In this document: positions 1-6,231 of the stretch, in pieces
Layout of the letters: each line of letters begins with the position of its first letter
Numbering within the stretch: position 1 is the stretch's first letter
Virus record (IMG/VR): IMGVR_UViG_3300009553_000014
Location: 1-36,114 of that record
Reading direction: 5' to 3' (one strand)
Source: a virus
DNA: 36,114 bases
The notes under the pieces: generated by a model
Databases searched by the model: none
What the model was told of the DNA's origin: nothing
What the model saw: the letters and a program-made list of their open reading frames with translations, nothing else
Made by a program: the position numbers and the translations under genes

Positions 1-123
1 CGTTTCTTTAAGCTTTTCATTAAGGTTATAAACCGCCTTTTCTGCAGATTCCCCCCACGAAAAATTATGAGGGTCTACCTCTCCTTGGTAATATGCGCAC
101 CAACTACGCTTGGGCGCTGGATC
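1..123. repeat. Terminal direct repeat, left copy
   Basis: The first 123 bases are identical to bases 35992-36114. A reading frame continues across the joint without interruption, so the repeat marks a circular or circularly permuted molecule of about 35,991 bp. A repeat this short may simply be an assembler overlap; a physical short terminal repeat is the alternative. Confidence 0.95.
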
Positions 124-174
124 AGCAAAATTAACAAATTCTACTATTATTCTTTTAGGAGATGTAAAAAACAT
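1..174 (-). CDS. Small HicB-like protein, 5' part (gene crosses the window ends)
   Basis: The frame starts at ATG 172-174 and is open to base 1, giving 58 residues. Joined to the right edge it continues at 35991 and stops at 35950, for a 71-residue protein. The middle contains a segment like WCAYYQGEVDPHNFSWGESA followed by EKAVYNLNEKL, which resembles the short beta strand plus G-E-S/T-xxAxxNL helix of HicB-type folds. That resemblance is inference only. No HicA-like toxin gene lies beside it. The Shine-Dalgarno is weak (GAG well upstream). It lies between the unknown gene 35553-35942 and the SSB-like gene in the leftward early unit. Confidence 0.75.
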   Translation of the reverse strand, partial: MFFTSPKRIIVEFVNFADPAPKRSWCAYYQGEVDPHNFSWGESAEKAVYNLNEKLKET

Positions 175-194
175 AATTATTATTTCAACTCTTG

Positions 195-653
195 TTAAAA
201 TGGTACATCTTTGTCAAATTGATTGAGTAAATCATCAATATCATTTTTATGGGTGTTATTAGGCATAGCAGAATCGCTAACAAAATCCAATATCACATTT
301 TTAGCCTTATACATTCCACCAGTAGGGTTAATTTTTTCAGGTTCAAATCCAATAGTTACTTTGCCTCCGGATTTATTCATAAACTTATAAGATGGAATAT
401 CACCTGATTTATAGTCCTCTTCCATGCCATTAACATCGCAAAAATGCTTAAGTAACTTTATTGACCATAGGTTGCAAAATATTAATCTTTCTTTTCCGGC
501 TTTATCCCATACTGTAAGCTCTAAAGCAATATAATCGTTGCCTGTTTTATCTGATTTTTTTTCAGAAGATTTAACTACTTTATAGTTATAAGAACCATCC
601 TCAATAAACATAGCTCGTTTAATTTCTTCTTCCGTTAGTGGTTGGAATTTCAT
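195..653 (-). CDS. DUF669-like single-stranded DNA-binding protein
   Basis: This 152-residue protein resembles the DUF669 family, which commonly sits beside Sak4-type ATPases in phage recombination modules. The N-terminal part (about residues 20-60) has the pattern of a G-x-Y-x-(V/A) strand, a lysine-rich turn and a strand ending in a L-T-V-W motif, as in OB-like folds. The C-terminus is acidic and ends DDLLNQFDKDVPF, very like the DDDIPF tip by which bacterial SSB recruits replication proteins. It lies one base downstream of the ATPase gene with an AAAGGAG ribosome site. Predicted role: coating single-stranded DNA during phage replication and recombination. Family assignment is from memory; the C-terminal tip is directly visible. 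Confidence 0.75.
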   Translation of the reverse strand: MKFQPLTEEEIKRAMFIEDGSYNYKVVKSSEKKSDKTGNDYIALELTVWDKAGKERLIFCNLWSIKLLKHFCDVNGMEEDYKSGDIPSYKFMNKSGGKVTIGFEPEKINPTGGMYKAKNVILDFVSDSAMPNNTHKNDIDDLLNQFDKDVPF

Positions 654-654
654 A

Positions 655-1500
655 TTAATCTCCTTTTATTTTAGATTTAAGATGGTCAATAATTTTTTGA
701 ATTGCTTCTTTTGAAAGCTCTTGAAAACTTTCTGCATTATGTTTTTCTAGCCATTTTGAATAAGTCTCTTCAGAAATTTTGAATAGGTCTATCAATCTTT
801 CTGCCTCTTCAACTTGTTTTGCATCCGCTAACTCTTGAGGAATAACCTTTTTTTCTATAGACTCCGAACCGTATCTTTTTATAACCTCATCATAGGAAAA
901 AACAAATGATTCATTCATCGGAAACTCATCTATGCGAGATTTTTTTGTTACAGCAAAAAATTTGTCTCCTCGGATTTGTGTTTCAAAGACAAGATCAAAC
1001 ATATAACCTAGACGATTATAACAACTATAAGTTTGACCTATTACAGACATATTGCTCCCATATTCTTTTTTAGCTTGACAACATACAATAACATTTAAAT
1101 CCATTTTAAGAAGCAGATTAACCAACAGCTTCATTTTTTTATTAGCGGCTGTAACATGTCTACCAAATTCACTACCTGTCACCTTTTCACATTCTGATTG
1201 TAAGTTTTCATAAGGTATTGTCAAAGAATCAATAACTAATGTCTTAAACTCATGATTGGTAGACATGAGTTCTTTTACTTGGGATAGTATTTCATCAAAG
1301 TCACCAGTGGCCAATACTGCCCCACCATTTTCAATAATCATGTTGGCATATTTTTTCTTAGAGGTTGTATCTTCTGTGTCAATGTAAGCGGTCAATGGAA
1401 ATTGACAAGCGCAGGTAGATTTTCCTGTACCCATTTCTCCATAAAACATTGCTTTTAATCTTTGTTGTTTTGGTTCTGGTTTTTTAAACTTTAAAGACAT
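655..1500 (-). CDS. Sak4-like RecA-type ATPase (AAA_24 family)
   Basis: The 281-residue protein has a Walker A motif GEMGTGKST at residues 21-29 and a Walker B-like strand TLVIDSLT near residues 86-93. Further on, conserved polar segments match the nucleotide-binding RecA fold of phage Sak4 / AAA_24 proteins. These ATPases act in single-strand annealing or DNA replication of the phage, usually with a partner SSB, and the neighbour at 195-653 is such a partner. No N- or C-terminal domain beyond the RecA core is evident. The start ATG at 1498-1500 has GAGGAG upstream, inside the preceding small gene, indicating translational coupling. Confidence 0.85.
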   Translation of the reverse strand: MSLKFKKPEPKQQRLKAMFYGEMGTGKSTCACQFPLTAYIDTEDTTSKKKYANMIIENGGAVLATGDFDEILSQVKELMSTNHEFKTLVIDSLTIPYENLQSECEKVTGSEFGRHVTAANKKMKLLVNLLLKMDLNVIVCCQAKKEYGSNMSVIGQTYSCYNRLGYMFDLVFETQIRGDKFFAVTKKSRIDEFPMNESFVFSYDEVIKRYGSESIEKKVIPQELADAKQVEEAERLIDLFKISEETYSKWLEKHNAESFQELSKEAIQKIIDHLKSKIKGD

Positions 1501-1583
1501 GATTTTTGCTCCTCATTAATAATTGGTTCAGATTTATTTTCTTCTAGCCATTCATTATATTTTTCTGTTTCGTGACAGCTCAT
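1491..1583 (-). CDS. Very small protein coupled to the Sak4-like gene
   Basis: A 30-residue frame (begins MSCHETEKYNEW) starts at 1583. Its ATG overlaps the TGA of the upstream small gene as ATGA, and its end overlaps the ATPase gene by 10 bases. The peptide is acidic with two cysteines and has no recognised family. Support is the tight stop-start coupling on both sides. It could be a leader whose translation carries ribosomes to the ATPase start. Confidence 0.5.
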   Translation of the reverse strand: MSCHETEKYNEWLEENKSEPIINEEQKSCL

Positions 1584-1705
1584 ACATCCCCCTTAATAGA
1601 CATAACTTGTCTCAGTACGCCGTCTAAACCTTTCTGGTAATAGATAAGTGTTACAATTGTTTTGCCGCCCACAGACTCTATACGCTTAACAATAAGTATT
1701 GGCAT
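1580..1705 (-). CDS. Small protein of unknown function
   Basis: A 41-residue frame starting MPILIVKRIESVGGK has an AGGTGAT ribosome site about five bases upstream and ends in a stop that overlaps the next start (ATGA). It looks like two short beta strands with basic residues. No family was recognised. Position and coupling place it in the leftward early operon. Confidence 0.55.
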   Translation of the reverse strand: MPILIVKRIESVGGKTIVTLIYYQKGLDGVLRQVMSIKGDV

Positions 1706-1713
1706 ATATCACC

Positions 1714-1803
1714 TCAGTTTGTTATTAATATTAAACTGTAGTAAAACATTCCAAATAGGAACAACACTCCAAAAACATTAAATAAAGTTGGATAAGGATT
1801 CAT
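1714..1803 (-). CDS. Very small single-pass membrane protein
   Basis: A 29-residue frame begins MNPYPTLFNVFGVLFLFGMF, nearly all hydrophobic, and can span the membrane once. The ribosome site GAGGAGAAGG lies upstream and the start is inside the end of the 1778-2242 gene. It is one of three tiny hydrophobic proteins in this operon. Function is unknown; phage peptides of this type often modify membrane proteins of the host or exclude other phages, but nothing here proves that. Confidence 0.55.
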   Translation of the reverse strand: MNPYPTLFNVFGVLFLFGMFYYSLILITN

Positions 1804-2242
1804 AATAGCCTTCTCCTCTTAGGCCTCTATCTGAGTTATATTCCTGTAGGTATTCTTCTATTAGTTCTTCAAGTAGTGGCTTAAAGTATTCGCCAACTCC
1901 CTCACGCCATGAATCTATAAAGTCTCTTTGTGCATCGTGCTCTATAGGATGAGAAAGTAGTTTAGTAAGTGCTGGAAGAAGTTTATTTGAATAACAAGGA
2001 TTGTCTGGGCCTGTAGCTTCCATTGCTCTATCATCATCAAGCTTCATGATTAGAGATGCGAACTTCCATAGATCTATTTCATCTATTTTCTCTATTGGTA
2101 GAATGTAGTTACCAGATTTAGAATGATATTCTGAGTAGTTATTAACGAGACGCTTAACGATGGATAATACTTCCTTCTTGTGACGCATATTTGTCATTCC
2201 TTTGACAATTGCAAAACGTGACGATAGTATAGTATCTGACAT
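1778..2242 (-). CDS. Conserved-looking early protein of unknown function
   Basis: The 154-residue protein is mixed alpha-helical and acidic, with helices near residues 20-40, 55-70 and 110-140. No catalytic motif, zinc site or membrane segment is visible. A TAGGAGAT ribosome site precedes the ATG at 2240-2242. It sits between small membrane proteins in the leftward early unit, so a host take-over or DNA metabolism role is possible, but I do not recognise the family. Confidence 0.75.
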   Translation of the reverse strand: MSDTILSSRFAIVKGMTNMRHKKEVLSIVKRLVNNYSEYHSKSGNYILPIEKIDEIDLWKFASLIMKLDDDRAMEATGPDNPCYSNKLLPALTKLLSHPIEHDAQRDFIDSWREGVGEYFKPLLEELIEEYLQEYNSDRGLRGEGYYESLSNFI

Positions 2243-2302
2243 ATAAATCTCCTAAATAAATATGTTAGTAGCTGGGGAGCCATCAACTCCCTAGTTACAC
2301 CT

Positions 2303-2452
2303 TTATAAAAACAAAAATATCAAAAAACTATATACAGCTAGCATTATGCCTATGCTAAAACATACACCAGAAGCAATAGGCCACATTGACCCTTTATCAC
2401 ATTGCAGTGAAAATACTGCACTTGCTATTAGAAATAATGCTGACTCAGTCAT
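2303..2452 (-). CDS. Small membrane protein
   Basis: A 49-residue frame with a strong AAGGAG site six bases before the ATG. Residues 4-15 and about 26-49 are hydrophobic, giving one or two membrane segments joined by a short loop (QCDKGSMWP). No family recognised. It is the second of three tiny membrane proteins encoded in tandem. Confidence 0.6.
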   Translation of the reverse strand: MTESALFLIASAVFSLQCDKGSMWPIASGVCFSIGIMLAVYSFLIFLFL

Positions 2453-2498
2453 CTTCTCTGCTCCTTAATGGGGTAGGTGGCTACTCTGACTAGCCGGC

Positions 2499-2618
2499 CT
2501 ATTCGTTAACTGCAATAGCTAATCCAAATGCAAATATACCAATCAATGCCCATCCTGGCAGAACAGTTAATAATCCTAAACATATTAATATTCCAAAAAA
2601 CGTTATCAGGATGGACAT
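2499..2618 (-). CDS. Small membrane protein
   Basis: A 39-residue frame starting MSILITFFGILICLGLL, with two hydrophobic halves separated by a P-G-W turn, so a helical hairpin is likely. GAGGT lies about five bases before the start. No family recognised; it is the first-transcribed of the tiny membrane proteins. Confidence 0.6.
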   Translation of the reverse strand: MSILITFFGILICLGLLTVLPGWALIGIFAFGLAIAVNE

Positions 2619-2629
2619 ATATACCTCTG

Positions 2630-2803
2630 TTAGTTACCTTCAACTACTTCTGCTAACTTACTCTTCTTGCTAATACTTCTTTCTAGTATCTCTTGTACTA
2701 CTAGTTGCAGAGATATTTCCTTCTGCACTGCAAGGACCTTAAGGGTCTTCCAGCATTCTTTACTAACCTCTGCTGTTACTTTTTTCATGTTGTCTCTGGA
2801 CAT
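2630..2803 (-). CDS. Ribbon-helix-helix DNA-binding protein
   Basis: A 57-residue protein. The pattern is a short N-terminal strand (MKKVTAEVS), helix CWKTLKVLAVQKE, the I-S-L-Q turn and a second helix LVVQEILERSI, which fits Arc/CopG/MetJ proteins that bind DNA as dimers through the strand. An AAGGAAATGA ribosome site precedes it. The leftward promoter at 3476-3504 has a dyad that such a protein could bind. The target is inference. A second, unlike RHH gene lies just upstream at 2848-3036. Confidence 0.65.
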   Translation of the reverse strand: MSRDNMKKVTAEVSKECWKTLKVLAVQKEISLQLVVQEILERSISKKSKLAEVVEGN

Positions 2804-2847
2804 TTGCTCATTTCCTTAATCAGTTGATATACTAGCATTATATATTA

Positions 2848-3036
2848 CTAGTATTTAATGTCAACATTATTTTCATATTTATTTATTATTTTTTTAATAG
2901 CTTCCCTAACTAGAGCACTCATGCTTATTTCTTCTTCACAAGATATTTTCTTAAAAGATTTCCAAAGATCGTATTCTAGAGGAATAACTATTATTTTATT
3001 TGATTTTTTATTAATTAGCTTTTTGGGATTTTTCAT
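2848..3036 (-). CDS. Ribbon-helix-helix DNA-binding protein paired with nuclease
   Basis: A 62-residue basic protein. After a lysine/asparagine-rich arm, the strand IIVIPLEYDLW leads to helix KSFKKISCEE, the turn ISMSAL and helix VREAIKKIINKY, a typical CopG/Arc layout. Its start lies inside the 3' end of the upstream nuclease gene (26 bases shared), so the two are co-translated. A repressor-like RHH protein tightly linked to a nuclease could be an autoregulator or a DNA-targeting partner. Classic antitoxin order (antitoxin first) is reversed here, so a toxin-antitoxin call is not made. Confidence 0.7.
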   Translation of the reverse strand: MKNPKKLINKKSNKIIVIPLEYDLWKSFKKISCEEEISMSALVREAIKKIINKYENNVDIKY

Positions 3037-3445
3037 ACTTTTTCCTTTTGTCTTTAAAAGACAGAACTGTTAAATCATTAAATCTATCAGAATAGATATA
3101 ATATTTTTTCTTAATTTCCTTTTTTATCAAGGAATTAATGCTTTTTTCTACATTTTCTAAATCATTTATAACTACAATAGGACATTTTAATTTTTTATAT
3201 CTATATAGTTGTTGTTTCAACAAATATTTCTGTTTAAATGCAGATTTAGTTTTGCATTCAATTATAATGCTTTTATTATTTATAATTATCACCGCATCTA
3301 GCCTACCAATCGTTGGTATTATTATTTCCAAATGACAGGGTATATTATTATTTTTGCAAAAAAAATATATTTCAGCTTGTATATTTCTTTCATTTTTTTT
3401 GTTGATAAATACTAGTCCATTGTATTTTGGAAATAATTCATTCAT
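3011..3445 (-). CDS. PD-(D/E)XK-superfamily nuclease
   Basis: A 144-residue, lysine-rich protein. Candidate active-site residues are visible in the right order: E25 in the first helix (NIQAEIYFFCKN), D50 in GRLDAVI, then the E63-C-K65 strand motif (IIIECKTK) and Q79 in the next helix (KQQLYRY). This is the layout of PD-(D/E)XK nucleases related to VRR-NUC and Holliday-junction resolvases. The gene is first in the leftward early unit, about 24 bases after the predicted transcription start, and its end overlaps an RHH gene. Roles could include recombination, host DNA breakdown or exclusion of other phages. The Shine-Dalgarno is poor. Confidence 0.7.
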   Translation of the reverse strand: MNELFPKYNGLVFINKKNERNIQAEIYFFCKNNNIPCHLEIIIPTIGRLDAVIIINNKSIIIECKTKSAFKQKYLLKQQLYRYKKLKCPIVVINDLENVEKSINSLIKKEIKKKYYIYSDRFNDLTVLSFKDKRKKYEKSQKAN

Positions 3446-3447
3446 AA

Positions 3448-3478
3448 AATACTTATATATTAATTTAATACAAGTATT
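3448..3478 (-). promoter_or_regulatory. Dyad operator over leftward promoter -10 and leader
   Basis: AATACTT at 3448-3454 is repeated inverted as AAGTATT at 3472-3478, with an AT-only centre. The dyad overlaps the -10 box at 3476-3481 and covers the predicted start and leader of the nuclease gene, where a repressor would block transcription. An RHH protein encoded in the same operon is a natural candidate, by inference. Confidence 0.5.
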
Positions 3479-3504
3479 ATATATAACAATATAGTTTTAC
3501 ACAA
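3476..3504 (-). promoter_or_regulatory. Leftward early promoter
   Basis: On the minus strand TTGTGT (3504-3499) is followed by a 17-base spacer and a perfect TATAAT (3481-3476). It points at the nuclease gene starting at 3445 and is the only strong sigma70-type site upstream of the leftward operon, so it probably drives all genes leftward to the tRNA-Tyr. Confidence 0.65.
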
Positions 3505-3621
3505 TCTTTTCATAGAATATTTGGATAAATTTTAGGATTATGACTTACAAGAGGAATATTAAGAGTCTGCTTACAAGGTATAAGTTTTGAGTTAGGATAG
3601 GGGTTTACGGTTTTTTGGTCA

Positions 3622-3711
3622 TGCGCCCCGTATTCAGCGAGGCGCACTTAATTCAACGGGTAGTCATTACCCTAGTGCACATAACCGCTATTGTATAGCG
3701 TACGACTAGGG
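3622..3711 (+). promoter_or_regulatory. Structured leader upstream of the initiator gene
   Basis: The gap between the divergent units (3446-3741) has no gene. It holds TGCGCC/GGCGCA (3622-3627, 3641-3646), GGGTA/TACCC (3658-3662, 3668-3672), and CCCTAGT/ACTAGGG (3670-3676, 3705-3711) enclosing CGCTAT-TGT-ATAGCG (3686-3700). The second and third pairings share bases 3670-3672 and compete, as in a switchable leader. No convincing rightward promoter was found. Confidence 0.4.
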
Positions 3712-3723
3712 AAGGTCAACCAC

Positions 3724-3741
3724 AACATTAAGGATTATGTT
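3724..3741 (+). promoter_or_regulatory. SD-in-loop hairpin before initiator gene
   Basis: AACAT and ATGTT flank the loop TAAGGATT, so the ribosome site AAGGA is displayed in the loop and the stem touches the ATG at 3742. This decides the start. Confidence 0.5.
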
Positions 3742-4581
3742 ATGTCTACTATAGCATTAGTTTGGATAGATTCTATACAAGTTGGAAATTCCACCGCTAA
3801 ATCACTTCTACGATATCTCGCTACTCACAATTTTCATAAGCCAGGCTTCTATTTTAAGAATGCCACTTATATGCAAGCTTTAGAGATCTCTGAAAGAACT
3901 TTGCACAGAGCGTTTGAGCATTTAGAAAAAAACAATTTTATTACCATAGAGCATAGATTTGATGAAAATGGCAGACAAATTTCTAATGGTATTTATATTA
4001 ATATTCCACAAGAATTTATTGATAATTATGAAGAAATGATTCAAATGGAGGGTGCCAAAAATGTTGTGGATAACCACCCCGTCAAAATGACCACCCTAGG
4101 GGCGTCAAAATGTCCACCACCACCCCGTCAAAATGACCACCCTTATAATAATAATAAAACTAATAATAAATTAAATAATAAGAGAGAGCGCGAAAAGAAA
4201 AAGCCGTGCCCCCCTCTCTCTCCTTTTGTTCCAAATGAAGAAGCCACCCTACTATGTAAGACCAAGGGATTAGATCTATTATTCATGACTGATAAATTTT
4301 TGACCATGAATAAAGCTAAAGGATTAAAGCATAATGATATTGATGCTGCATTTAAGTTATTTGTTATGCGTGAATACAAACCAAAGGAACAGAAAGAGAA
4401 ATCTGCCCTCCAAGAAACTACCCATGTAAATTCCTCAGACTACATCGAGCGCTTTAGGCCATGCAGCGCCTGCAAGGCGCCTTTGCAGTATTGCACATGC
4501 AATCTTGCTTCAAAGGAAACCAATCTTGCAGGCATAAAGAAAATTAGAGAGATGTTATCAGGAGTAAGAAAAGGAGCTTAG
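3742..4581 (+). CDS. Replication initiator, lambda O-like, with origin inside
   Basis: The 279-residue protein starts at ATG 3742 after AAGGAT; an earlier in-frame TTG at 3691 has no ribosome site. Residues about 1-90 look like a winged helix-turn-helix domain (ALEISERTLHRAFEHLEKN followed by a beta wing), as in lambda O and related phage initiators. A low-complexity linker (proline and asparagine rich, about 110-165) is encoded by the iterons and AT-rich DNA. The C-terminal part is helical with a cysteine cluster CSACKAPLQYCTC near residue 240 that may bind zinc. Predicted role: bind the origin within its own gene and load the host helicase. No helicase gene follows, so use of host DnaB is inferred. 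Confidence 0.75.
   Translation: MSTIALVWIDSIQVGNSTAKSLLRYLATHNFHKPGFYFKNATYMQALEISERTLHRAFEHLEKNNFITIEHRFDENGRQISNGIYINIPQEFIDNYEEMIQMEGAKNVVDNHPVKMTTLGASKCPPPPRQNDHPYNNNKTNNKLNNKREREKKKPCPPLSPFVPNEEATLLCKTKGLDLLFMTDKFLTMNKAKGLKHNDIDAAFKLFVMREYKPKEQKEKSALQETTHVNSSDYIERFRPCSACKAPLQYCTCNLASKETNLAGIKKIREMLSGVRKGA
4074..4221 (+). other. Iteron-type replication origin inside the initiator gene
   Basis: Three direct repeats of exactly 23 bp start at 4074, 4097 and 4120. Units 1 and 3 are identical and unit 2 shares the core CGTCAAAATGNCCACC. Each core of units 1 and 3 contains the small dyad GTCA-AAA-TGAC. They are followed by an almost pure A/T stretch (4143-4180) and then by AGAGAGAG (4181-4188) paired with CTCTCTCT (4214-4221). 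Iterons, AT-rich DNA and an inverted repeat inside the O gene is the arrangement of lambda ori. Because 23 is not a multiple of three, each repeat is read in another frame, so the DNA itself is conserved rather than a peptide repeat. Confidence 0.75.
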
Positions 4582-4584
4582 AGC

Positions 4585-4944
4585 ATGACATTTTGGGGAA
4601 GGTATGGACACTTATCCTCAGTTGATGCAGCCAGGGAATCTCTGATTGATATTGCTGAGAATGTTGATCCTAAGTTATTTGACAAAAGCGAATTTGATGA
4701 AAGTTTTCCCGTTGACCAGAGATATGATCTTATCCGATTGAAGCGTACGATTTATGGATTGCAACGGGTTATTTGGTTAAATGGAGGAACCGAACCTATC
4801 ACTTGGTTGCCTAAGATTTTTGATCCAAAGGATGAAAGAATAAGATTTTATAGTCAGAAATTAATAGATCATAAACCTCAAAAACTATTGACCAATAACA
4901 CCAAGGATGGTGACTATGTGGAAACCAAGCAAGAAGTATCTTAA
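4585..4944 (+). CDS. Unknown protein between initiator and nuclease
   Basis: A 119-residue protein rich in charged residues, predicted mostly helical, without visible motifs. It starts three bases after the initiator stop, with AAGGAG upstream in a TAAG/CTTA hairpin loop, and overlaps the VRR-NUC gene by 29 bases. The position of lambda P (helicase loader) is comparable, but the protein is too short and no similarity can be claimed. Confidence 0.65.
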   Translation: MTFWGRYGHLSSVDAARESLIDIAENVDPKLFDKSEFDESFPVDQRYDLIRLKRTIYGLQRVIWLNGGTEPITWLPKIFDPKDERIRFYSQKLIDHKPQKLLTNNTKDGDYVETKQEVS

Positions 4945-5374
4945 CAATTTGTCAGTACTGTATGGCGATAAATCACCCGTAAAACTCAATACAGTTCGCA
5001 AGGTTAAACGATCTCGCAAGAGCACTGAGTCATCTATACAAATTGCGATCGTCCAATGGGCGCGATTACAGGGGCTTTTACTGTTATCGATACCGAATCA
5101 TGGTAAGCGATCTCCTTGGCTTGGGGAGAGAGAGCGGCTTATGGGTCTTATGGCGGGTGCTTCAGATCTTCTCTTGGCAATGGCAAGCGGCTGTGGTAAG
5201 TATCATGGGTTCTTCCTAGAGATAAAAGCGCCTGGCAAGAAGCCTACTGCGCTACAGTTGGAGTTCATGGAGAAGGCGAGAGCACAAGGGTACAAAGCAG
5301 AGTGGTTTGATGATCCAGATGAGGCTATCTCTGATATCAAGGAATATTTGTCAGGTATGCCTAAAGCTGCCTGA
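4916..5374 (+). CDS. VRR-NUC domain nuclease
   Basis: The 152-residue protein carries the VRR-NUC pattern: a helix with a conserved glutamate (STESSIQIAIVQWAR), the metal-binding aspartate in GASDLLLA, the strand FLEIKAPGKKPTALQ with the E-x-K pair, and the final QGYKAEW strand. Phage VRR-NUC proteins are stand-alone nucleases thought to act in recombination or on branched DNA. The start at 4916 has AAGGA in the loop of CACC/GGTG (4899-4912); an ATG at 4907 would overlap that site. It forms the replication/recombination block with the initiator. Confidence 0.85.
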   Translation: MWKPSKKYLNNLSVLYGDKSPVKLNTVRKVKRSRKSTESSIQIAIVQWARLQGLLLLSIPNHGKRSPWLGERERLMGLMAGASDLLLAMASGCGKYHGFFLEIKAPGKKPTALQLEFMEKARAQGYKAEWFDDPDEAISDIKEYLSGMPKAA

Positions 5375-5391
5375 TTTCAAAGGGAATGGGT

Positions 5392-5559
5392 ATGATAATA
5401 AGTAAATGTTGCGAAAAAGAAGTATGGGTGTGTGATCAGGGGGATTTTAGTGCCTTTTATGTCTGTTATGCTTGTGAGCTACCTTGTGATACACTTGATT
5501 CTACATATTTAATCAAGGACGATTTGCATGATGACCCAGGAGATCTTGGTCAAACTTAG
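5392..5559 (+). CDS. Small cysteine-rich protein, probable zinc binder
   Basis: A 55-residue frame with Cys pairs at the start (SKCCEKE), WVCD, and FYVCYACELPC. The C-x2-C pattern suggests a zinc ribbon. AAAGGGAATGGGT lies upstream. Its end overlaps the lysozyme gene by 32 bases. Function unknown. Confidence 0.6.
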   Translation: MIISKCCEKEVWVCDQGDFSAFYVCYACELPCDTLDSTYLIKDDLHDDPGDLGQT

Positions 5560-5956
5560 GCGTTCTTTGCTGAGACACGAGGGCTATGACAAGTACCCTT
5601 ACATCGATTCAGTAGGAAAAATCACAATAGGCATTGGTTACAATCTTAGTGATAGAGGCATGAGTGATGAGTGGATTGCAAATCAGTATCTCGAAGATGT
5701 TAATTATTTTTATAACAAATTATCTGAGTTTCCATGGTTTTTGAAGCTTAATCATGATAGACAAATTGTGCTTATTGATATGTGTTTTATGGGAATTCGG
5801 AAGTTTTTAAGTTTTAAGAAAATGATTGTTGCTTTGGAAAAAGAAGATTATGTTGAGGCTGCTCGTGAAATAGTAGATAGTAAGTGGGCTTCACAAGTCG
5901 GAATCAGGGCTAATGTTTTAGCAGATGCTATGTGGAAAGGAGTATATGACATATAA
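5528..5956 (+). CDS. GH24 lysozyme (endolysin, T4-lysozyme family)
   Basis: A 142-residue muramidase. The catalytic triad spacing of T4 lysozyme (E11-D20-T26) is kept as E18 (RHEG), D27 (YIDSVG) and T33 (KITIGIGYNL). It cleaves the glycan strands of peptidoglycan for host lysis. No signal peptide or signal-anchor is visible, so a holin is needed for release; the best nearby candidate is the membrane protein at 6897-7076. AAGGAC is displayed in the loop of AATC/GATT (5511-5524). Its site between replication and packaging genes, away from the tail genes, is somewhat unusual. Confidence 0.9.
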   Translation: MMTQEILVKLRRSLLRHEGYDKYPYIDSVGKITIGIGYNLSDRGMSDEWIANQYLEDVNYFYNKLSEFPWFLKLNHDRQIVLIDMCFMGIRKFLSFKKMIVALEKEDYVEAAREIVDSKWASQVGIRANVLADAMWKGVYDI

Positions 5957-5988
5957 CTATCAGGGATGATTAATTATTCCAAGGTAAT

Positions 5989-6201
5989 ATGTTAATTAAG
6001 TTTGAGAATCCAAATAACGGAAGATTCTACTACGTAAATGTTCAAAGGGATTTGCTCAATCACAACGTTATTATCGTTTATCGTGGCGGCATTGGTGGGT
6101 TATCTTTTCATAGAACTGTCTATGCTGGCAATGAGATTGATATTAACATCCAAAAAATATGTAAAAAAAGGTTACAAAGAGGATATATTTTAGTATCATA
6201 A
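5989..6201 (+). CDS. WGR-like small protein
   Basis: A 70-residue protein with strands FYYVNVQRDL and VIIVYRGGIGG, then a stretch ending in a helix IQKICKKRLQRGYILV. This order (strand, R-G-G-I-G in place of W-G-R-I-G, K-rich helix, GY) fits the WGR domain, which binds nucleic acid in PARP-type and bacterial proteins. The signature tryptophan is replaced, so the call is tentative. CCAAGG precedes the start. Confidence 0.6.
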   Translation: MLIKFENPNNGRFYYVNVQRDLLNHNVIIVYRGGIGGLSFHRTVYAGNEIDINIQKICKKRLQRGYILVS

Positions 6202-6211
6202 TTCATCACCA

Positions 6212-6229
6212 ACACAAAAGGATTTGTGT
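6212..6229 (+). promoter_or_regulatory. SD-in-loop hairpin before terminase small subunit
   Basis: ACACAAA (6212-6218) and TTTGTGT (6223-6229) form a perfect 7-bp stem with the four-base loop AGGA, placing the ribosome site in the loop nine bases before the ATG. Confidence 0.6.
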
Positions 6230-6231
6230 AG

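Noticed and set aside
2630-3036. RHH genes as antitoxins of a toxin-antitoxin system
   Set aside because: The order is nuclease first and no neighbouring small toxin fold is recognisable; the data do not support the call.
2858-3335. Rightward hydrophobic frames opposite the nuclease and RHH genes
   Set aside because: Hydrophobicity comes from antisense reading of lysine/asparagine-rich genes; the leftward genes have motifs, coupling and a promoter.
4074-4142. Short CRISPR-like array
   Set aside because: Three tandem units without spacers; spacing and context fit origin iterons.
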